NCBI GenBank assembly: GCA_016933025.1
Contig: JAFGBT010000006.1
Coordinates: forward strand, 62,001 to 126,000
Direction of reading: 5' to 3'
Origin: Spirochaetota bacterium
Lineage (GTDB): Bacteria; Spirochaetota; UBA4802; UBA5550
DNA: 64,000 nt
This document shows positions 34,849-43,598 of this stretch, piece after piece (within the stretch, counting starts at the first letter, position 1; every line of letters begins with the position of its first letter). A program made the position numbers and the translations under genes. The notes under the pieces were generated by a model. That model made no database searches and had not been told where the DNA came from. It saw only the letters and a list, made by a program, of their open reading frames with translations.

Positions 34849-35050
34849 GAAGTTGATTCAGGCGGATTTCCCTGTTTTTTGCTTGTGCCATTAGATACCC
34901 GAAGCACAATCAACTCAGCGACGAGCAAAACAGGAGGTTTTGCGTGAAGCGAGGATGGCGCACGATGCGCCTTCCGCAGCAAAACAAACGACTCCGGTTG
35001 CGCACATATTTACAGAGCAAAAAAAAGAGGAATCCGCCTAATTCGACTTC
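34849..35050. mobile_element. MITE-like non-coding element with 34-base inverted ends
   Basis: The ends 34849-34882 and 35017-35050 are inverted repeats with 28 of 34 positions identical (both include AGGCGGATT). The 134 bases between hold two further hairpins, GCAAAAC/GTTTTGC (34925-34943) and GGCGCA/TGCGCC (34957-34971). There is no credible coding frame. It lies between the dcw promoter and tRNA-Gly. It could be a miniature transposable element or a structured RNA; no target duplication is obvious. Confidence 0.5.
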
Positions 35051-35110
35051 TGAGTATGCGGATCATGGGGTGCCGGAGGTGAAAATTACCCCATAATAAT
35101 ATAGCTGACC

Positions 35111-35181
35111 GCGGGTGTAGTTCAGTGGCAGAACTCCAGCCTTCCAAGCTGGTCACGTGGGTTCGATTCCCATCACCCGCT
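35111..35181 (+). tRNA. tRNA-Gly, anticodon TCC
   Basis: A complete cloverleaf: acceptor stem GCGGGTG with CACCCGC, anticodon stem CCAGC/GCTGG around loop CTTCCAA (anticodon TCC), and T-loop TTCGATT. The 3' CCA is not encoded, since TATT follows the discriminator base. Confidence 0.97.
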
Positions 35182-35203
35182 TATTATTAAAGAAAGAAAA
35201 CCG

Positions 35204-35233
35204 ATAAGGCGAGGTCAAATGACCCCGCCTTAT
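35204..35233 (+). terminator. Hairpin after tRNA-Gly
   Basis: A 14-bp stem (ATAAGGCGAGGTCA, one mismatch) with a 2-base loop lies 22 bases after the tRNA. The descending arm ends in CCTTATTA, a weak T-run. Confidence 0.55.
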
Positions 35234-35254
35234 TAGCTGATGGAGGCCACCATC

Positions 35255-35629
35255 ATGTACGATATTACGACACTCCGACCTGAATCACTCTGGCAGGTGA
35301 TATTTAAGGATGCCGGCTCCTGGCGGGCCGGGCTGTACAGGCCCGAAGCAACGGGCCCTGAAGACATTAACACCCTGGAAAAGCACTCCTGTCCGGAGCT
35401 GTTCATATGTCTCGGCGGGCGAATGGGCCTCATACTTAAAGACGCGGAAGGAGAGCATATCGCCGAATTCCAACCGAACCAGGCACTCATGATCGAGGAT
35501 TATCACAACGGCTTCGCAATCGACCCGGTCGGATATTTCCTCGTGGTTGAACGGACATCATTCACGACCGAGTACATCGACCGAAAAACCGGGAATTGTA
35601 TTAACATAGTTACAGTACATGATATATGA
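35255..35629 (+). CDS. Small cupin-fold protein
   Basis: The 124-residue protein has a beta-rich pattern of a cupin: CPELFICLGGRMGLIL (strands C-D), then LMIEDYHNGFAID and GYFLVVERTSF. One possible metal ligand set is His50 (EKHSCPEL) and His near DYHNG, but the usual HxH pair is absent. Its function is unknown. GGAGG lies 8 bases before the chosen ATG; the GGAGG overlaps an earlier in-frame ATG (35240), which is therefore unlikely. It precedes the thiamine-binding gene by 12 bases. Confidence 0.75.
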   Translation: MYDITTLRPESLWQVIFKDAGSWRAGLYRPEATGPEDINTLEKHSCPELFICLGGRMGLILKDAEGEHIAEFQPNQALMIEDYHNGFAIDPVGYFLVVERTSFTTEYIDRKTGNCINIVTVHDI

Positions 35630-35641
35630 TGGAGGAAACCT

Positions 35642-35944
35642 ATGAGCGCACTGGCTGAACTTTCCATCTTTCCGCTGGGCAAAGGCGAAAGCGTGAGCTC
35701 CTACGTGGCCGGGGCCGTCGCCGTGGTGCAATCAAGCGGTCTCGACTTCCAGGTGGGGCCGATGGGCACCTGCTTCGAAGGCGGGTGGGACGACGTACTG
35801 CGCGTCGCCGGGGAATGCATGGACTCGATGAAAAACGGATGCAACAGGGTATACATGGTTCTTAAAGTCGACTACCGGGCCGACATGGACAACCGGATGA
35901 AGGGCAAGGTCGAGTCATTAACGGGGAAGATGGAAACCTGCTGA
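35642..35944 (+). CDS. Thiamine-binding protein, MTH1187 family
   Basis: The 100-residue protein matches the MTH1187/YkoF-like family (DUF77): LAELSIFPLGKGESVSSYV, LDFQVGPMGTCFEG and VYMVLKVDYR. Members form a ferredoxin-like dimer or tetramer that binds thiamine or a related compound. The cytosolic role is unclear. GGAGG precedes the ATG. It forms a two-gene unit with the cupin gene, and its stop codon abuts that of the convergent 678-residue gene with no gap. Confidence 0.88.
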   Translation: MSALAELSIFPLGKGESVSSYVAGAVAVVQSSGLDFQVGPMGTCFEGGWDDVLRVAGECMDSMKNGCNRVYMVLKVDYRADMDNRMKGKVESLTGKMETC

Positions 35945-37981
35945 TTATATCCGAGCCGAATCGACAATTTTCATGGCCTTTCCCTTCAGATCCTGCGCGA
36001 AGGGGTCGCCGCTTGCGATCTTCCGCTCCAGCGCGTCCAGGACGTCGTAGTACGAATCCCACCCTGCCCGCTCACGCTCGTAGATTTCAACGAGCGGGTT
36101 CTTCCCCGGTGCATGCGCCCCGAACAAGGCCGAAAGACGCCGAATCCCCTCGTTAAAAAACCGGAGGCCTTCGTCCGGGGCGGTGTCAAAGAGAGATGCC
36201 GCTCTCAGAGTAAATCGAAGGAGCACGATAGTTATCGGTATGCGCGAGATAAAGCAGCCGGTAAAGGGATCAAGCTCGCACTTGATCCTCTCCATCGGCC
36301 AGGGCAGCGCGCGGGCGTACCCGGAGAAAAGGATAGTTCGCGCGTAATCGCCCAGGACCTTGCCGGTCGCCGCGCGCGCGGCCTGGCCGGCAAAGAGATC
36401 TGCATCGTGGCGCATGACAAGCCCGGCCCCATGAGCGTACCGGAGAAAGCCGCGCGCGCCGGCTCGTCCGAGCACGGAGAGAAGGTACGCCTGGTCCTCC
36501 GCCCTGCCGACGCAGGTTGGAGTAAAGGGACGGTATTCGCGGAGGGCTTCCACCAGTATGCCCGTGGTGCCGCCCGTTACGTGAACCCGCTGGAGCGCCG
36601 AAGCGGCGCCGTCGGGCCTGCCGCCCGGAATGTAGCGCGTCATCATCTCGGCCAGGGTGGACAGCGCCTGGGGCACGGCGCTCCTGAATACAACCTCGTC
36701 CCGCGGGGCATCTCCCTCCGGGAAACGGACATCCGGGGTGAAAAGTGAAGCGCCTGCGTCGGCGCGGTTCACCAGGGAGCCGGCGATCATCCCGAGGTAC
36801 ACGGGATTTCCCCGCGCGTCGACGCCCCGGGCGCCCCAGAGCGGCGTGCGGAAATGGCCAAAGGCCGAGGCGCCCGTCTCGCGCACCAGCTCCGCCTGGG
36901 GGAAGGCCTGGTCCAGATCCATCTTGAAGGTCGCCCTGACCGAAGCCGAAATAAGGACATGCCAGAAGGCAGCGATCGCCTTGAGAAAGCTGTAGTGCCT
37001 CCCGTATTCCCCGTCGACGCCGAACACCTGACGGAGCGCCCCCTCGTCGAAGCTGCCGCAATAGTTCTTCCCCGCCGGCGCCAGGACTTCGTCGATCATA
37101 TGCTCCGTATCGTCATCGGTGAAGAGATATACATTGATTCCACACAGTCCCCCGGCCCGGTCCAGTTCGGAACGCGCCCATGGCCGTGCGGCTGCGCGGA
37201 GCGACGGATGGGTAACGGAGGCAGAGAGAACGCAATCGATCACCCCCCCCGCCTCCATGCCGCCGGTCTTCTCTTCGAAGCGCACGGCCTCCGAGAGGCG
37301 CGTGAGGCCATGGATTAACTCGTTGTTCCCCGGAGAGCCTACCGGGATCGGGTGGTCGTACCAGTAACGCTGTTCCTCGCCGCGCGCGGCATCCACCGCT
37401 TTTTTGACGTCCGGATCCATGCCCGGAGCTTCGGGCGCACCCGCCGGCGGGAGCGTCAGCAGGAGATTTGCCGTGAACAGGACCTCGCGCTCAGGCGACC
37501 TGATCGGCTCCGGGCTCATCTCGGATATCTCAACGATCCGCTTCTCCCTGAGGGCCTCAACCTCAGCGGCCAGGCCCCCGATGACGCCTTCAGGGAAAAA
37601 GAGGGAACGGATACGCCCTGTCAGGTCCGCGCATTCACCCCGGGCCCGGCCTGAGGCGATGTATCCGTGCAGGTCGTCGCACTGCTCCCGGAATTCGCGG
37701 TCCGAGGCAGAGCGCTCCCCCACTTCAGCGAGAACTAAGCCGGCGCTATCCGAGAAAAATCCGGCTGCAGTCCTCTCCCCCTTTATTCGGTCGAGATACT
37801 CTCTGGCATCGGCGTGTCCGCGCGCTGCCGGTCCGGCGAGCACGATAAGGCACGACGCGTTCAGATTCCTGGCCACGGATAGTTCGTCCGCCTCGCCCGG
37901 CCTGAACTGGGTGGCGATGTCGATGCCGGCGGCCGGCCCGATAAGAAATCTAATAATATCCTGGAATTTTTTAATAGACAC
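35945..37981 (-). CDS. Large protein of unknown function with a DxD motif
   Basis: I do not recognise a family in this 678-residue protein. It has no signal peptide and no clear membrane segment. In the middle, FKMDLDQAFPQ followed by SAFGHFRTPLWGA and YLGMIAGSLVN resembles the DxD and acceptor region of a GT-A glycosyltransferase, but this is weak. Also noteworthy are VTHPSLRAAARPW, HVTGGTTGILVEALREY and QAYLLSVLGRAG. The composition is richer in Arg, Ala and Gly than its neighbours. The gene stands alone: its stop abuts that of the thiamine-binding gene, and it diverges from the HEAT-repeat gene. Confidence 0.8.
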   Translation of the reverse strand: MSIKKFQDIIRFLIGPAAGIDIATQFRPGEADELSVARNLNASCLIVLAGPAARGHADAREYLDRIKGERTAAGFFSDSAGLVLAEVGERSASDREFREQCDDLHGYIASGRARGECADLTGRIRSLFFPEGVIGGLAAEVEALREKRIVEISEMSPEPIRSPEREVLFTANLLLTLPPAGAPEAPGMDPDVKKAVDAARGEEQRYWYDHPIPVGSPGNNELIHGLTRLSEAVRFEEKTGGMEAGGVIDCVLSASVTHPSLRAAARPWARSELDRAGGLCGINVYLFTDDDTEHMIDEVLAPAGKNYCGSFDEGALRQVFGVDGEYGRHYSFLKAIAAFWHVLISASVRATFKMDLDQAFPQAELVRETGASAFGHFRTPLWGARGVDARGNPVYLGMIAGSLVNRADAGASLFTPDVRFPEGDAPRDEVVFRSAVPQALSTLAEMMTRYIPGGRPDGAASALQRVHVTGGTTGILVEALREYRPFTPTCVGRAEDQAYLLSVLGRAGARGFLRYAHGAGLVMRHDADLFAGQAARAATGKVLGDYARTILFSGYARALPWPMERIKCELDPFTGCFISRIPITIVLLRFTLRAASLFDTAPDEGLRFFNEGIRRLSALFGAHAPGKNPLVEIYERERAGWDSYYDVLDALERKIASGDPFAQDLKGKAMKIVDSARI

Positions 37982-38094
37982 GGCACACCGATATTCTATT
38001 ATAATTATGAATCCGTAAAGTAACTACTCTATTATACTAATTGTCAATTCTTAATATCCGATATTAATAGAAACACGGACCAAAGGCATAGGCA

Positions 38095-39261
38095 ATGAAA
38101 ATAAAAAATATATTTCTAATCATGGCTCCAGCACTGGTACTGACAATGGGCAGTTACGCGACCGCCGCCGAGGTCGTCATAAAGAAAACCACGACCGTAG
38201 TCGCGGAGAAGATCGAGAAAAAGAGCCCGGCCGGCAAGGACGCGACGGAGAAAAAAGCGGCCCCGGCAGCCAAAAAGCAAAAGGAGCCCCAGCAGACCGA
38301 CGGGCAGAAGGCCGACAGGATCGAGCAGACGCTCGATTTCGGGATACAGGAAGAGCGCGCAAAGGCCGTCAATAAAATTTTGATAATAAAGGACCATGCG
38401 GTAAAGGCGCGTCTGGTCAGAAAGCTCCTCGACGTGATAAAGGACGAAGAAAACCCGGAGCTTCTCATCAAGTCGTTCACGGTACTCGGCGAACTCAAGG
38501 AAGCTTCGGCGGTGCCGCTCATGACCGAAAAAGTCGACAACCCCAACGAGGACGTGCGGATAGCTGCGGTGTACGGTCTCAAAAACACCGGCGGGGTCTC
38601 GGCAAAGCCGAAACTCATCGAAAAACTGAAGGCACAGTCCCTGGAGGAGAACAACAACTACATCGTCGCGCTCCTGCAGACCCTGGGGGAATTCAAGGCC
38701 GTCGAGCTGATACCCTATGTCAGTGAGGCGCTCGCCGACAGCAAGACGCACGCCGGCGTCAGAGAGGAGCTGGTCCTCTTTCTCGGCAGGGTCCCGGCAC
38801 CCGAATCGCGCGAAATCCTCCTGAAGCTCTACAAAGACAATGAAGAGGACATCACCCTCAGGTCATACGCCGTCAACTCCCTGTCGAAGCTCGGCATGAA
38901 CGACGTGGCCGGCGACATCAAGGAGGTCATCGCCGCCATCGACTCGTACGGCTCCAAGAAGCGGAAAAAATATTACACCCTCCACCTCTATTCCATAGCG
39001 GCCCTGGCCAGGCTCGGCGATCAGGAGGCGGTGCCGAAGCTGATAAACGCCCTCAGGAGCAACAGCGCCGCGGTCAGACTGAAGGCCATCAGCATCATAA
39101 AAGGATTCAAGGAGAAAAGAACTATTGACATTTTGAAATACAAAATGAAAAATGATCCCAACGCGCGGGTTCGCAGGGAAGCGAAAAGCGCGCTGAAAGA
39201 GATGGGCGTCAACGTCGAGGAGAAAAAGGCAGAACAAAAAAAGAAGGACGCAAAAAAATAA
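38095..39261 (+). CDS. Secreted HEAT-repeat protein
   Basis: The 388-residue protein has a signal peptide (MKIKNIFLIMAPALVLTMGS, cleavage near ATAA-EV). A Lys/Ala-rich linker follows (about 30-70), then at least six HEAT-like helical repeats (for example LLIKSFTVLGELKEASAVPLM and VRIAAVYGLKNTGG), and a basic tail KKAEQKKKDAKK. It should be a periplasmic protein-binding scaffold. AAAGG lies 8 bases before the ATG. It starts an apparent operon with the membrane protein and esterase-like genes that follow. Confidence 0.85.
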   Translation: MKIKNIFLIMAPALVLTMGSYATAAEVVIKKTTTVVAEKIEKKSPAGKDATEKKAAPAAKKQKEPQQTDGQKADRIEQTLDFGIQEERAKAVNKILIIKDHAVKARLVRKLLDVIKDEENPELLIKSFTVLGELKEASAVPLMTEKVDNPNEDVRIAAVYGLKNTGGVSAKPKLIEKLKAQSLEENNNYIVALLQTLGEFKAVELIPYVSEALADSKTHAGVREELVLFLGRVPAPESREILLKLYKDNEEDITLRSYAVNSLSKLGMNDVAGDIKEVIAAIDSYGSKKRKKYYTLHLYSIAALARLGDQEAVPKLINALRSNSAAVRLKAISIIKGFKEKRTIDILKYKMKNDPNARVRREAKSALKEMGVNVEEKKAEQKKKDAKK

Positions 39262-39312
39262 CGGATTCCGGTCCGGCCGCGCCGGCGGCCGGAGGCGCAG
39301 TCAGGACCTGGC

Positions 39313-39729
39313 ATGAACAACGAAAATCTCTACGAGAAAAGAAGGCTGAGGGACCGCTTCAGGGACATCGTGACCCTTGCGCTCTTCACCCTTGCCGTCG
39401 CCGTGATATCCGCGGTCATCATGAACCTCCTGATCTACCCGGTAACCGTGTTCGCAGTGCGGAACAGGCCGGCATTCAACTTCATCGTCACGGACCTCTC
39501 CATAGTAGCACTGGCCGCACTCCTCGCAACCATGCTCGCACTCAAGGTCCACCGCCTCAGAAAAGAGGGGCTCGTCGCGAAGGAGATCGCCCTCTATCTC
39601 GTGCGGAGGCCCTTTTACTATCTGTCGATATTCTTCTTCTTCCTCGTCGCCACATCGGCGCTCCTGTTCCTCCTCTACGTCCTGCTCAGCAGCAACTATT
39701 ATCTATTATACAGGATGTCCGGGAACTAA
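39313..39729 (+). CDS. Small membrane protein, three predicted helices
   Basis: The 138-residue protein has a basic N-terminal tail (EKRRLRDRFRD), then helices near residues 20-50 (VTLALFTLAVAVISAVIMNLL), 58-78 (FIVTDLSIVALAALLATMLA) and 102-130 (YYLSIFFFFLVATSALLFLL). No family is recognised. It follows the HEAT-repeat gene by 51 bases and precedes the esterase-like gene by 5 bases, so the three are probably co-transcribed. Confidence 0.78.
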   Translation: MNNENLYEKRRLRDRFRDIVTLALFTLAVAVISAVIMNLLIYPVTVFAVRNRPAFNFIVTDLSIVALAALLATMLALKVHRLRKEGLVAKEIALYLVRRPFYYLSIFFFFLVATSALLFLLYVLLSSNYYLLYRMSGN

Positions 39730-39734
39730 CGCCC

Positions 39735-40676
39735 ATGCCCCTCAGCAATTTCGATAAATACTACTTGAACCTCCCTCCCCTCGACAGGAAAAACGACTTC
39801 GATCAGTTCTGGGAAAAAGCCGTGGCCGCGGCGAAACGGCACTCGCTCGACGCAGAGCTGACGAAAAACGGGCGCCGGTCATCGAGTCGCTTTACCGTAT
39901 ACGACGTATCCTACCGGGGTTTTACCGGGACAGAAGTGACGGGCGAACTCCTGGTGCCCCGCGGTAAGAAGAAGCCGAAAGTCATAATTTACCTGCACGA
40001 CTACAACAGCTTCCCCCAGCACCCCCAGCAGCACCTCGATGAATCCGCCGCGTACCTGTTCGCCACCATGCGCGGCCACGGTAACATCACCAAGCCCGCG
40101 GAGGGCGAGGAGAAGCAGGCGACCCCCGGCTATATGATAGAGAACATCCTGGACCGCGACACCTACTACGTCAAGGCGGTCTACATCGACCTCCTCCGGT
40201 CGGTGGACATGCTGCGCCTGGTCCCGGCCATCAACTGCAGCGCCATCGGCGTCATGGGCAAGGGTCTCGGCGCCGCGGCCGCGGTCTTTACCGCCGCCTA
40301 TTCGGACCGCGTCGCAGCCCTGGCTCTCGACACCCCGGCCTTCTGTCACCTGTCGCAGAGCCAGAATATCGCAAAGAGCGACGCCACCGCCGAAATCAAC
40401 GAATTCGTCGCAACGGTCAGGGGTAAAAAGAAACAGATCAAGGAGAATCTTTCCTATTTCGACGCCATGAATTTCTCGAACAAGATCGCCTGCCCGGTCA
40501 TGGCGACCGTCGGATTCAGGGACGCGATATCCCCGCCGGAGTGCATATTCAGCCTGTTCAACCATCTTCAGTGCGAAAAGACCATTGAGGTCTACCCTGA
40601 AGAGGGGAACACCGCGGGAGGGGCCGCTCAATTCAAGAAATTCATCACCTGGCTCGTTGAGCAAATTAATAAGTAG
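39735..40676 (+). CDS. CE7 (acetyl xylan esterase)-like alpha/beta hydrolase lacking catalytic Ser and His
   Basis: The 313-residue protein follows the CE7 / AXE1 pattern: N-terminal PPLDRKNDFDQFWEKA, the family RGQ-like MRGHGN at 112-117, DRDTYYVKAVYIDLLRSVDML and a late GFRDAISPP. In active members the nucleophile sits in GGSQG; here it reads GKGLG (175-179), with Gly177 for Ser. The catalytic His of GHE becomes Asn292 in YPEEGNT. Asp263 remains. It is therefore probably not an esterase, and may be a binding protein. There is no signal peptide. It closes the HEAT / membrane-protein operon. Confidence 0.82.
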   Translation: MPLSNFDKYYLNLPPLDRKNDFDQFWEKAVAAAKRHSLDAELTKNGRRSSSRFTVYDVSYRGFTGTEVTGELLVPRGKKKPKVIIYLHDYNSFPQHPQQHLDESAAYLFATMRGHGNITKPAEGEEKQATPGYMIENILDRDTYYVKAVYIDLLRSVDMLRLVPAINCSAIGVMGKGLGAAAAVFTAAYSDRVAALALDTPAFCHLSQSQNIAKSDATAEINEFVATVRGKKKQIKENLSYFDAMNFSNKIACPVMATVGFRDAISPPECIFSLFNHLQCEKTIEVYPEEGNTAGGAAQFKKFITWLVEQINK

Positions 40677-40972
40677 TATACACGATTGTGGATAATAATC
40701 ACGGAGTGCAGGGTCGAAGCCCCTTTGGAAAATAAATAATCACAAGCCGTTTCGCGAATCAAGTCCGCACGGGTCGGTTTCTTGGCTGGCCCGCGCGTCA
40801 ATACCTCCCCCTTCGCTATACATCTCACTCATGCAGAATAAATTACAATCCACCACAAGTTCTGCTTGATTAATTATCGCGATTTTAAAATATAACTCAA
40901 AATCGGGATAAAAAAGTCTAACACCTATAGCAACCAGTTCGTCCACCACATCATATACATTCCGGAGGGCAT

Positions 40973-41317
40973 ATGGCTGAAATAAAAAACAGAAGACGCG
41001 GGCCCGACACAATGACCAGGTCGATTACAACCTTCAGCATCTTTTCCTGGATCATCATCATCGCGGCATTGATCTTCTTCCAAATGACCGGCAGGATATC
41101 GGGCAGTTATAATACCATTCGCTCCACATTCTTCAGCTTCGAAACCGGGGTGATGATCGCGAAGGCCCTGCTGTTTCTCAATATCCTTCTCTGCATCATG
41201 GGCATGTTCATCAACATGGCGCGGAACAAGCGGAAGACCGACCGATTCCGCGTATCGCTGATCGTGTCATTCATCATTTCCCTCGCGGGATTTATTTTAA
41301 TGGTGGTGTTCTTTTAA
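40973..41317 (+). CDS. Small membrane protein, three predicted helices
   Basis: The 114-residue protein has a basic start (KNRRRGPD) and helices near residues 20-42 (FSIFSWIIIIAALIFFQM), 58-82 (GVMIAKALLFLNILLCIMGMFI) and 92-114 (FRVSLIVSFIISLAGFILMVVFF). The basic KRKTDRFR links the last two. No family is recognised. GGAGG lies 4 bases before the ATG. The 296 bases before it hold nothing I can identify. Confidence 0.7.
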   Translation: MAEIKNRRRGPDTMTRSITTFSIFSWIIIIAALIFFQMTGRISGSYNTIRSTFFSFETGVMIAKALLFLNILLCIMGMFINMARNKRKTDRFRVSLIVSFIISLAGFILMVVFF

Positions 41318-41533
41318 TATCGGTCTACGCGGAATGGCGCCGGCGTTATCACGACATTTTACTTATCTGTACTGACAATCGGATACGCGTCGCCAGAACC
41401 TCACGTGAGCATCGGGAAAAGATCCAGCGTATCCCCACTCGATTCTTTCGCGATCCCCGGCTACGAGGAATCGGCGCATTGTTTGCGCTGAAACGAGTAG
41501 GATGAAGGAGCGGGACAATACCTTTTCATTCCC

Positions 41534-41632
41534 TCATTGACGGGGGAGCGCTACCCTGACCGTCGTTCCCCCGCCCGGCGTGCTTTCGATCCCGATGGAG
41601 CCGCTATGGAGCCTGGCATTCACCTTGGCCAT
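41534..41632 (-). pseudogene. Remnant of a histidine kinase C-terminus
   Basis: The last 26 codons read RLHSGSIGIESTPGGGTTVR followed by VALPRQ and a stop, the typical end of a HATPase_c domain with its G2 box. Nothing of the kinase remains upstream: the preceding sequence is the lipoprotein gene in another frame, and the two overlap by a few codons. It looks like the tail left by a deletion or insertion. No start or ribosome-binding site belongs to it. Confidence 0.65.
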
Positions 41633-41882
41633 TGACGGACACGCACACCTGGCCGGTTGCACTGCAATCTTGAACGTTATCCCACCGGTTGAAGGGCACG
41701 GCAGATACGCACTCTTGCAATACGTCTCCCTCACACCGGGTCCATGTTTTCACACAATCATGGGCGGTCTTGATCTGGAAGAACAGTTCAGCGTTATCTT
41801 TTGCCGACCATTCGTCGTCCTGATAATCACAAGACGCAAGCGCTATAAGTAACATTATAATTACAAATAATATCCTTTTCAT
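41604..41882 (-). CDS. Small Cys-rich lipoprotein
   Basis: The 92-residue protein has a lipoprotein signal peptide (KRILFVIIMLLIALASC, lipobox LASC). The mature part carries six more cysteines in the pattern C-x5-C...C...DCSATGQVC...C, like small disulfide-rich modules in secreted bacterial lipoproteins. It has no clear ribosome-binding site; the sequence just before the ATG is AT-only. Its 3' end overlaps the histidine kinase remnant, so its C-terminus may have been altered by the same event. Confidence 0.65.
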   Translation of the reverse strand: MKRILFVIIMLLIALASCDYQDDEWSAKDNAELFFQIKTAHDCVKTWTRCEGDVLQECVSAVPFNRWDNVQDCSATGQVCVSVNGQGECQAP

Positions 41883-42002
41883 AATATAATTATATCTATA
41901 GCCTCTTTTTTATTTTCAAATTGAGACTTGAATTCAATAACCACATATGCACCGTCAGGCGCCCCGCCGCCGTCCCGCCGTCTTCGGCACGGCGCATGCC
42001 CC

Positions 42003-42515
42003 CTATTTTGCAACGACCTTCTCGACGCAGATGCCGTCCATCGGGATCCTCCGGTCGACGATGAGCCGGCCCCCTGAACTCTCGACCAGGCTGGCGTCAA
42101 GCTCCATGGTTATCCTGCAGGCCTCGAGGTGCTCCGGCTCGCAGTGTCCCGCCGGACATGTTCTGATGTTATACAGCTTCGACTCGGGGGAGAGGGTCTG
42201 GAAATCATACTCCGCCCCGATGAGCCTGAGAAAAACCTCCCAGTTCCACACGGCGTTTTCATACGACGGCTCCCTCCGGAATCCGAGAAACGACAGTCTG
42301 GGCAACAGCCTCCCCAGCGCCCGGTTTGCCGAACCGACCGCCTTTCCCATGCCGGGTATCTGCACGGCGGCGCGAAAAAAAATCCCCCACAATGGAATCG
42401 TCTTCGCGATAATCCCCCGGGAACTGCCTTCGGATTTCATGCAATTAATCCCCCACTCTGTTGTTTCTACTAACACTCCCGATTTCAAGCGAGCTGTCCA
42501 GTACATTTTACGCAA
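42003..42515 (-). CDS. Protein of unknown function with C-terminal Cys residues
   Basis: The 170-residue protein has a central WNWEVFLRLIGAEYDFQTL and a C-terminal part with YNIRTCPAGHC, LEACRITMELDASLVE and PMDGICVEK. The spacing of CPAGHC, C and C recalls small metal-binding or V4R-like domains, but I cannot assign it. The start is TTG with AAGGGG 9 bases upstream; an ATG three codons later (42506) is possible. It stands alone between the lipoprotein and an outer-membrane protein gene. Confidence 0.6.
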   Translation of the reverse strand: MRKMYWTARLKSGVLVETTEWGINCMKSEGSSRGIIAKTIPLWGIFFRAAVQIPGMGKAVGSANRALGRLLPRLSFLGFRREPSYENAVWNWEVFLRLIGAEYDFQTLSPESKLYNIRTCPAGHCEPEHLEACRITMELDASLVESSGGRLIVDRRIPMDGICVEKVVAK

Positions 42516-42656
42516 CGGGCACAGCCCCTTCTCATGTCCGCGTGCCGGGAAATAACTTTAGCATGATTTTCCGGAAATGAATGGACAGTCACGGCTGCGT
42601 GTTGTATGATATGGCGTCATACAGGAAATACTCACAATGCAGCAGGAGGCCTTCTC

Positions 42657-43577
42657 ATGAAAAAAATCATGTTCGCAGCCCTTGCGGTCTGCCTCTTCAT
42701 TACGGTCGCACCCGCCCCGTCGCGCGCGGTCGAAATTGGCTTCGGTATAAACGGCATGTACGACATATGGCTCCCCGCCTTCAAGAAGCTCCACACCGGG
42801 GAGACCTGCGGACTCATCGGGAAAGAGATCAAGAGCGACGACGACGGCTCCCTGATGCTGGGGCCGGAGCTCGGCTTCTACACCGAGGAGTGGAAAGTGA
42901 ACTTCGCGGTGCACTTCGGCGTCACCAGGAACGCCCTCTCTTATTCTTCGCTGGTATGGGACATCACCGTATGGCACTTCATTCCCGGCCTTCCATTTAA
43001 CCCTTACATAGCGATCGGGGACGAGGACACGCGCCGCTACGACGCAGATATCAAAATCGCAAAGAGGCTGAACAACTACTTCAACCTGAACTTCGGCGCG
43101 CGTTTTAACTACGGCACGGGCGAGGGGTCGCAGTTCCGCCTGTATCCGCTGGCCGGGCCGTGGCTGAACCTCGGCGGGGACGAGTACCACTTCTGGCAAG
43201 TGGGCCCGGAGGTCGGCATCGGATTCAACTATACGGTCAAGGGATTTACCGTCTTTCTCGACGTCAACGGGCTGATCAACGGCGGTAACAACTATCTCGA
43301 GCGCAGACTCATACGCCCCGGGCTCTGGCCGTTCCTGATCCCCTTTGAATACGAGACGGACCTCCTCGGCTTCGGTTTTGACACTGACATCGGGGTCAAC
43401 TACTACATCGAACCGGCCCATATGCTGATCGGCATCGGATTCCGCTGGGTCGGGGTCGTGTGCGCATCATTATCCGACGACGGCTCCGTCCTCGACCTGA
43501 CCCACGACGACGGCTGGATCTCAGGTGAGTGGGACCACTTCTACGGGTTCACCTTCAACGTGGGGTTCAGGTTTTAA
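42657..43577 (+). CDS. Outer-membrane beta-barrel protein
   Basis: The 306-residue protein has a signal peptide (KKIMFAALAVCLFITVAPAPSRA) and then alternating hydrophobic/aromatic strands (VNFAVHFGVTRNALSYSS, FNLNFGARFNYG, MLIGIGFRWVGV), ending in the C-terminal strand FTFNVGFRF with terminal Phe, the BAM signal. It is therefore probably a porin-like barrel; the family is not recognised. The chosen ATG has GGAGG 7 bases upstream; an in-frame start 17 codons earlier has none. Confidence 0.82.
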   Translation: MKKIMFAALAVCLFITVAPAPSRAVEIGFGINGMYDIWLPAFKKLHTGETCGLIGKEIKSDDDGSLMLGPELGFYTEEWKVNFAVHFGVTRNALSYSSLVWDITVWHFIPGLPFNPYIAIGDEDTRRYDADIKIAKRLNNYFNLNFGARFNYGTGEGSQFRLYPLAGPWLNLGGDEYHFWQVGPEVGIGFNYTVKGFTVFLDVNGLINGGNNYLERRLIRPGLWPFLIPFEYETDLLGFGFDTDIGVNYYIEPAHMLIGIGFRWVGVVCASLSDDGSVLDLTHDDGWISGEWDHFYGFTFNVGFRF

Positions 43578-43598
43578 GCGGGGATTCGAATTCAAGCT

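Noticed and set aside
34700..34909. Leftward frame of about 69 codons upstream of mraZ
   Set aside because: It covers the dcw promoter and part of the inverted-repeat element, and shows no family pattern.
41947..42555. Rightward frame of about 200 codons
   Set aside because: It lies antisense to the 170-residue gene, which has better residue patterns (CPAGHC, LEAC) and a ribosome-binding site.
42558..43421. Leftward frame of 287 codons
   Set aside because: It lies opposite the outer-membrane protein gene, which has a signal peptide, GGAGG and a terminal Phe; the antisense frame has none of these.
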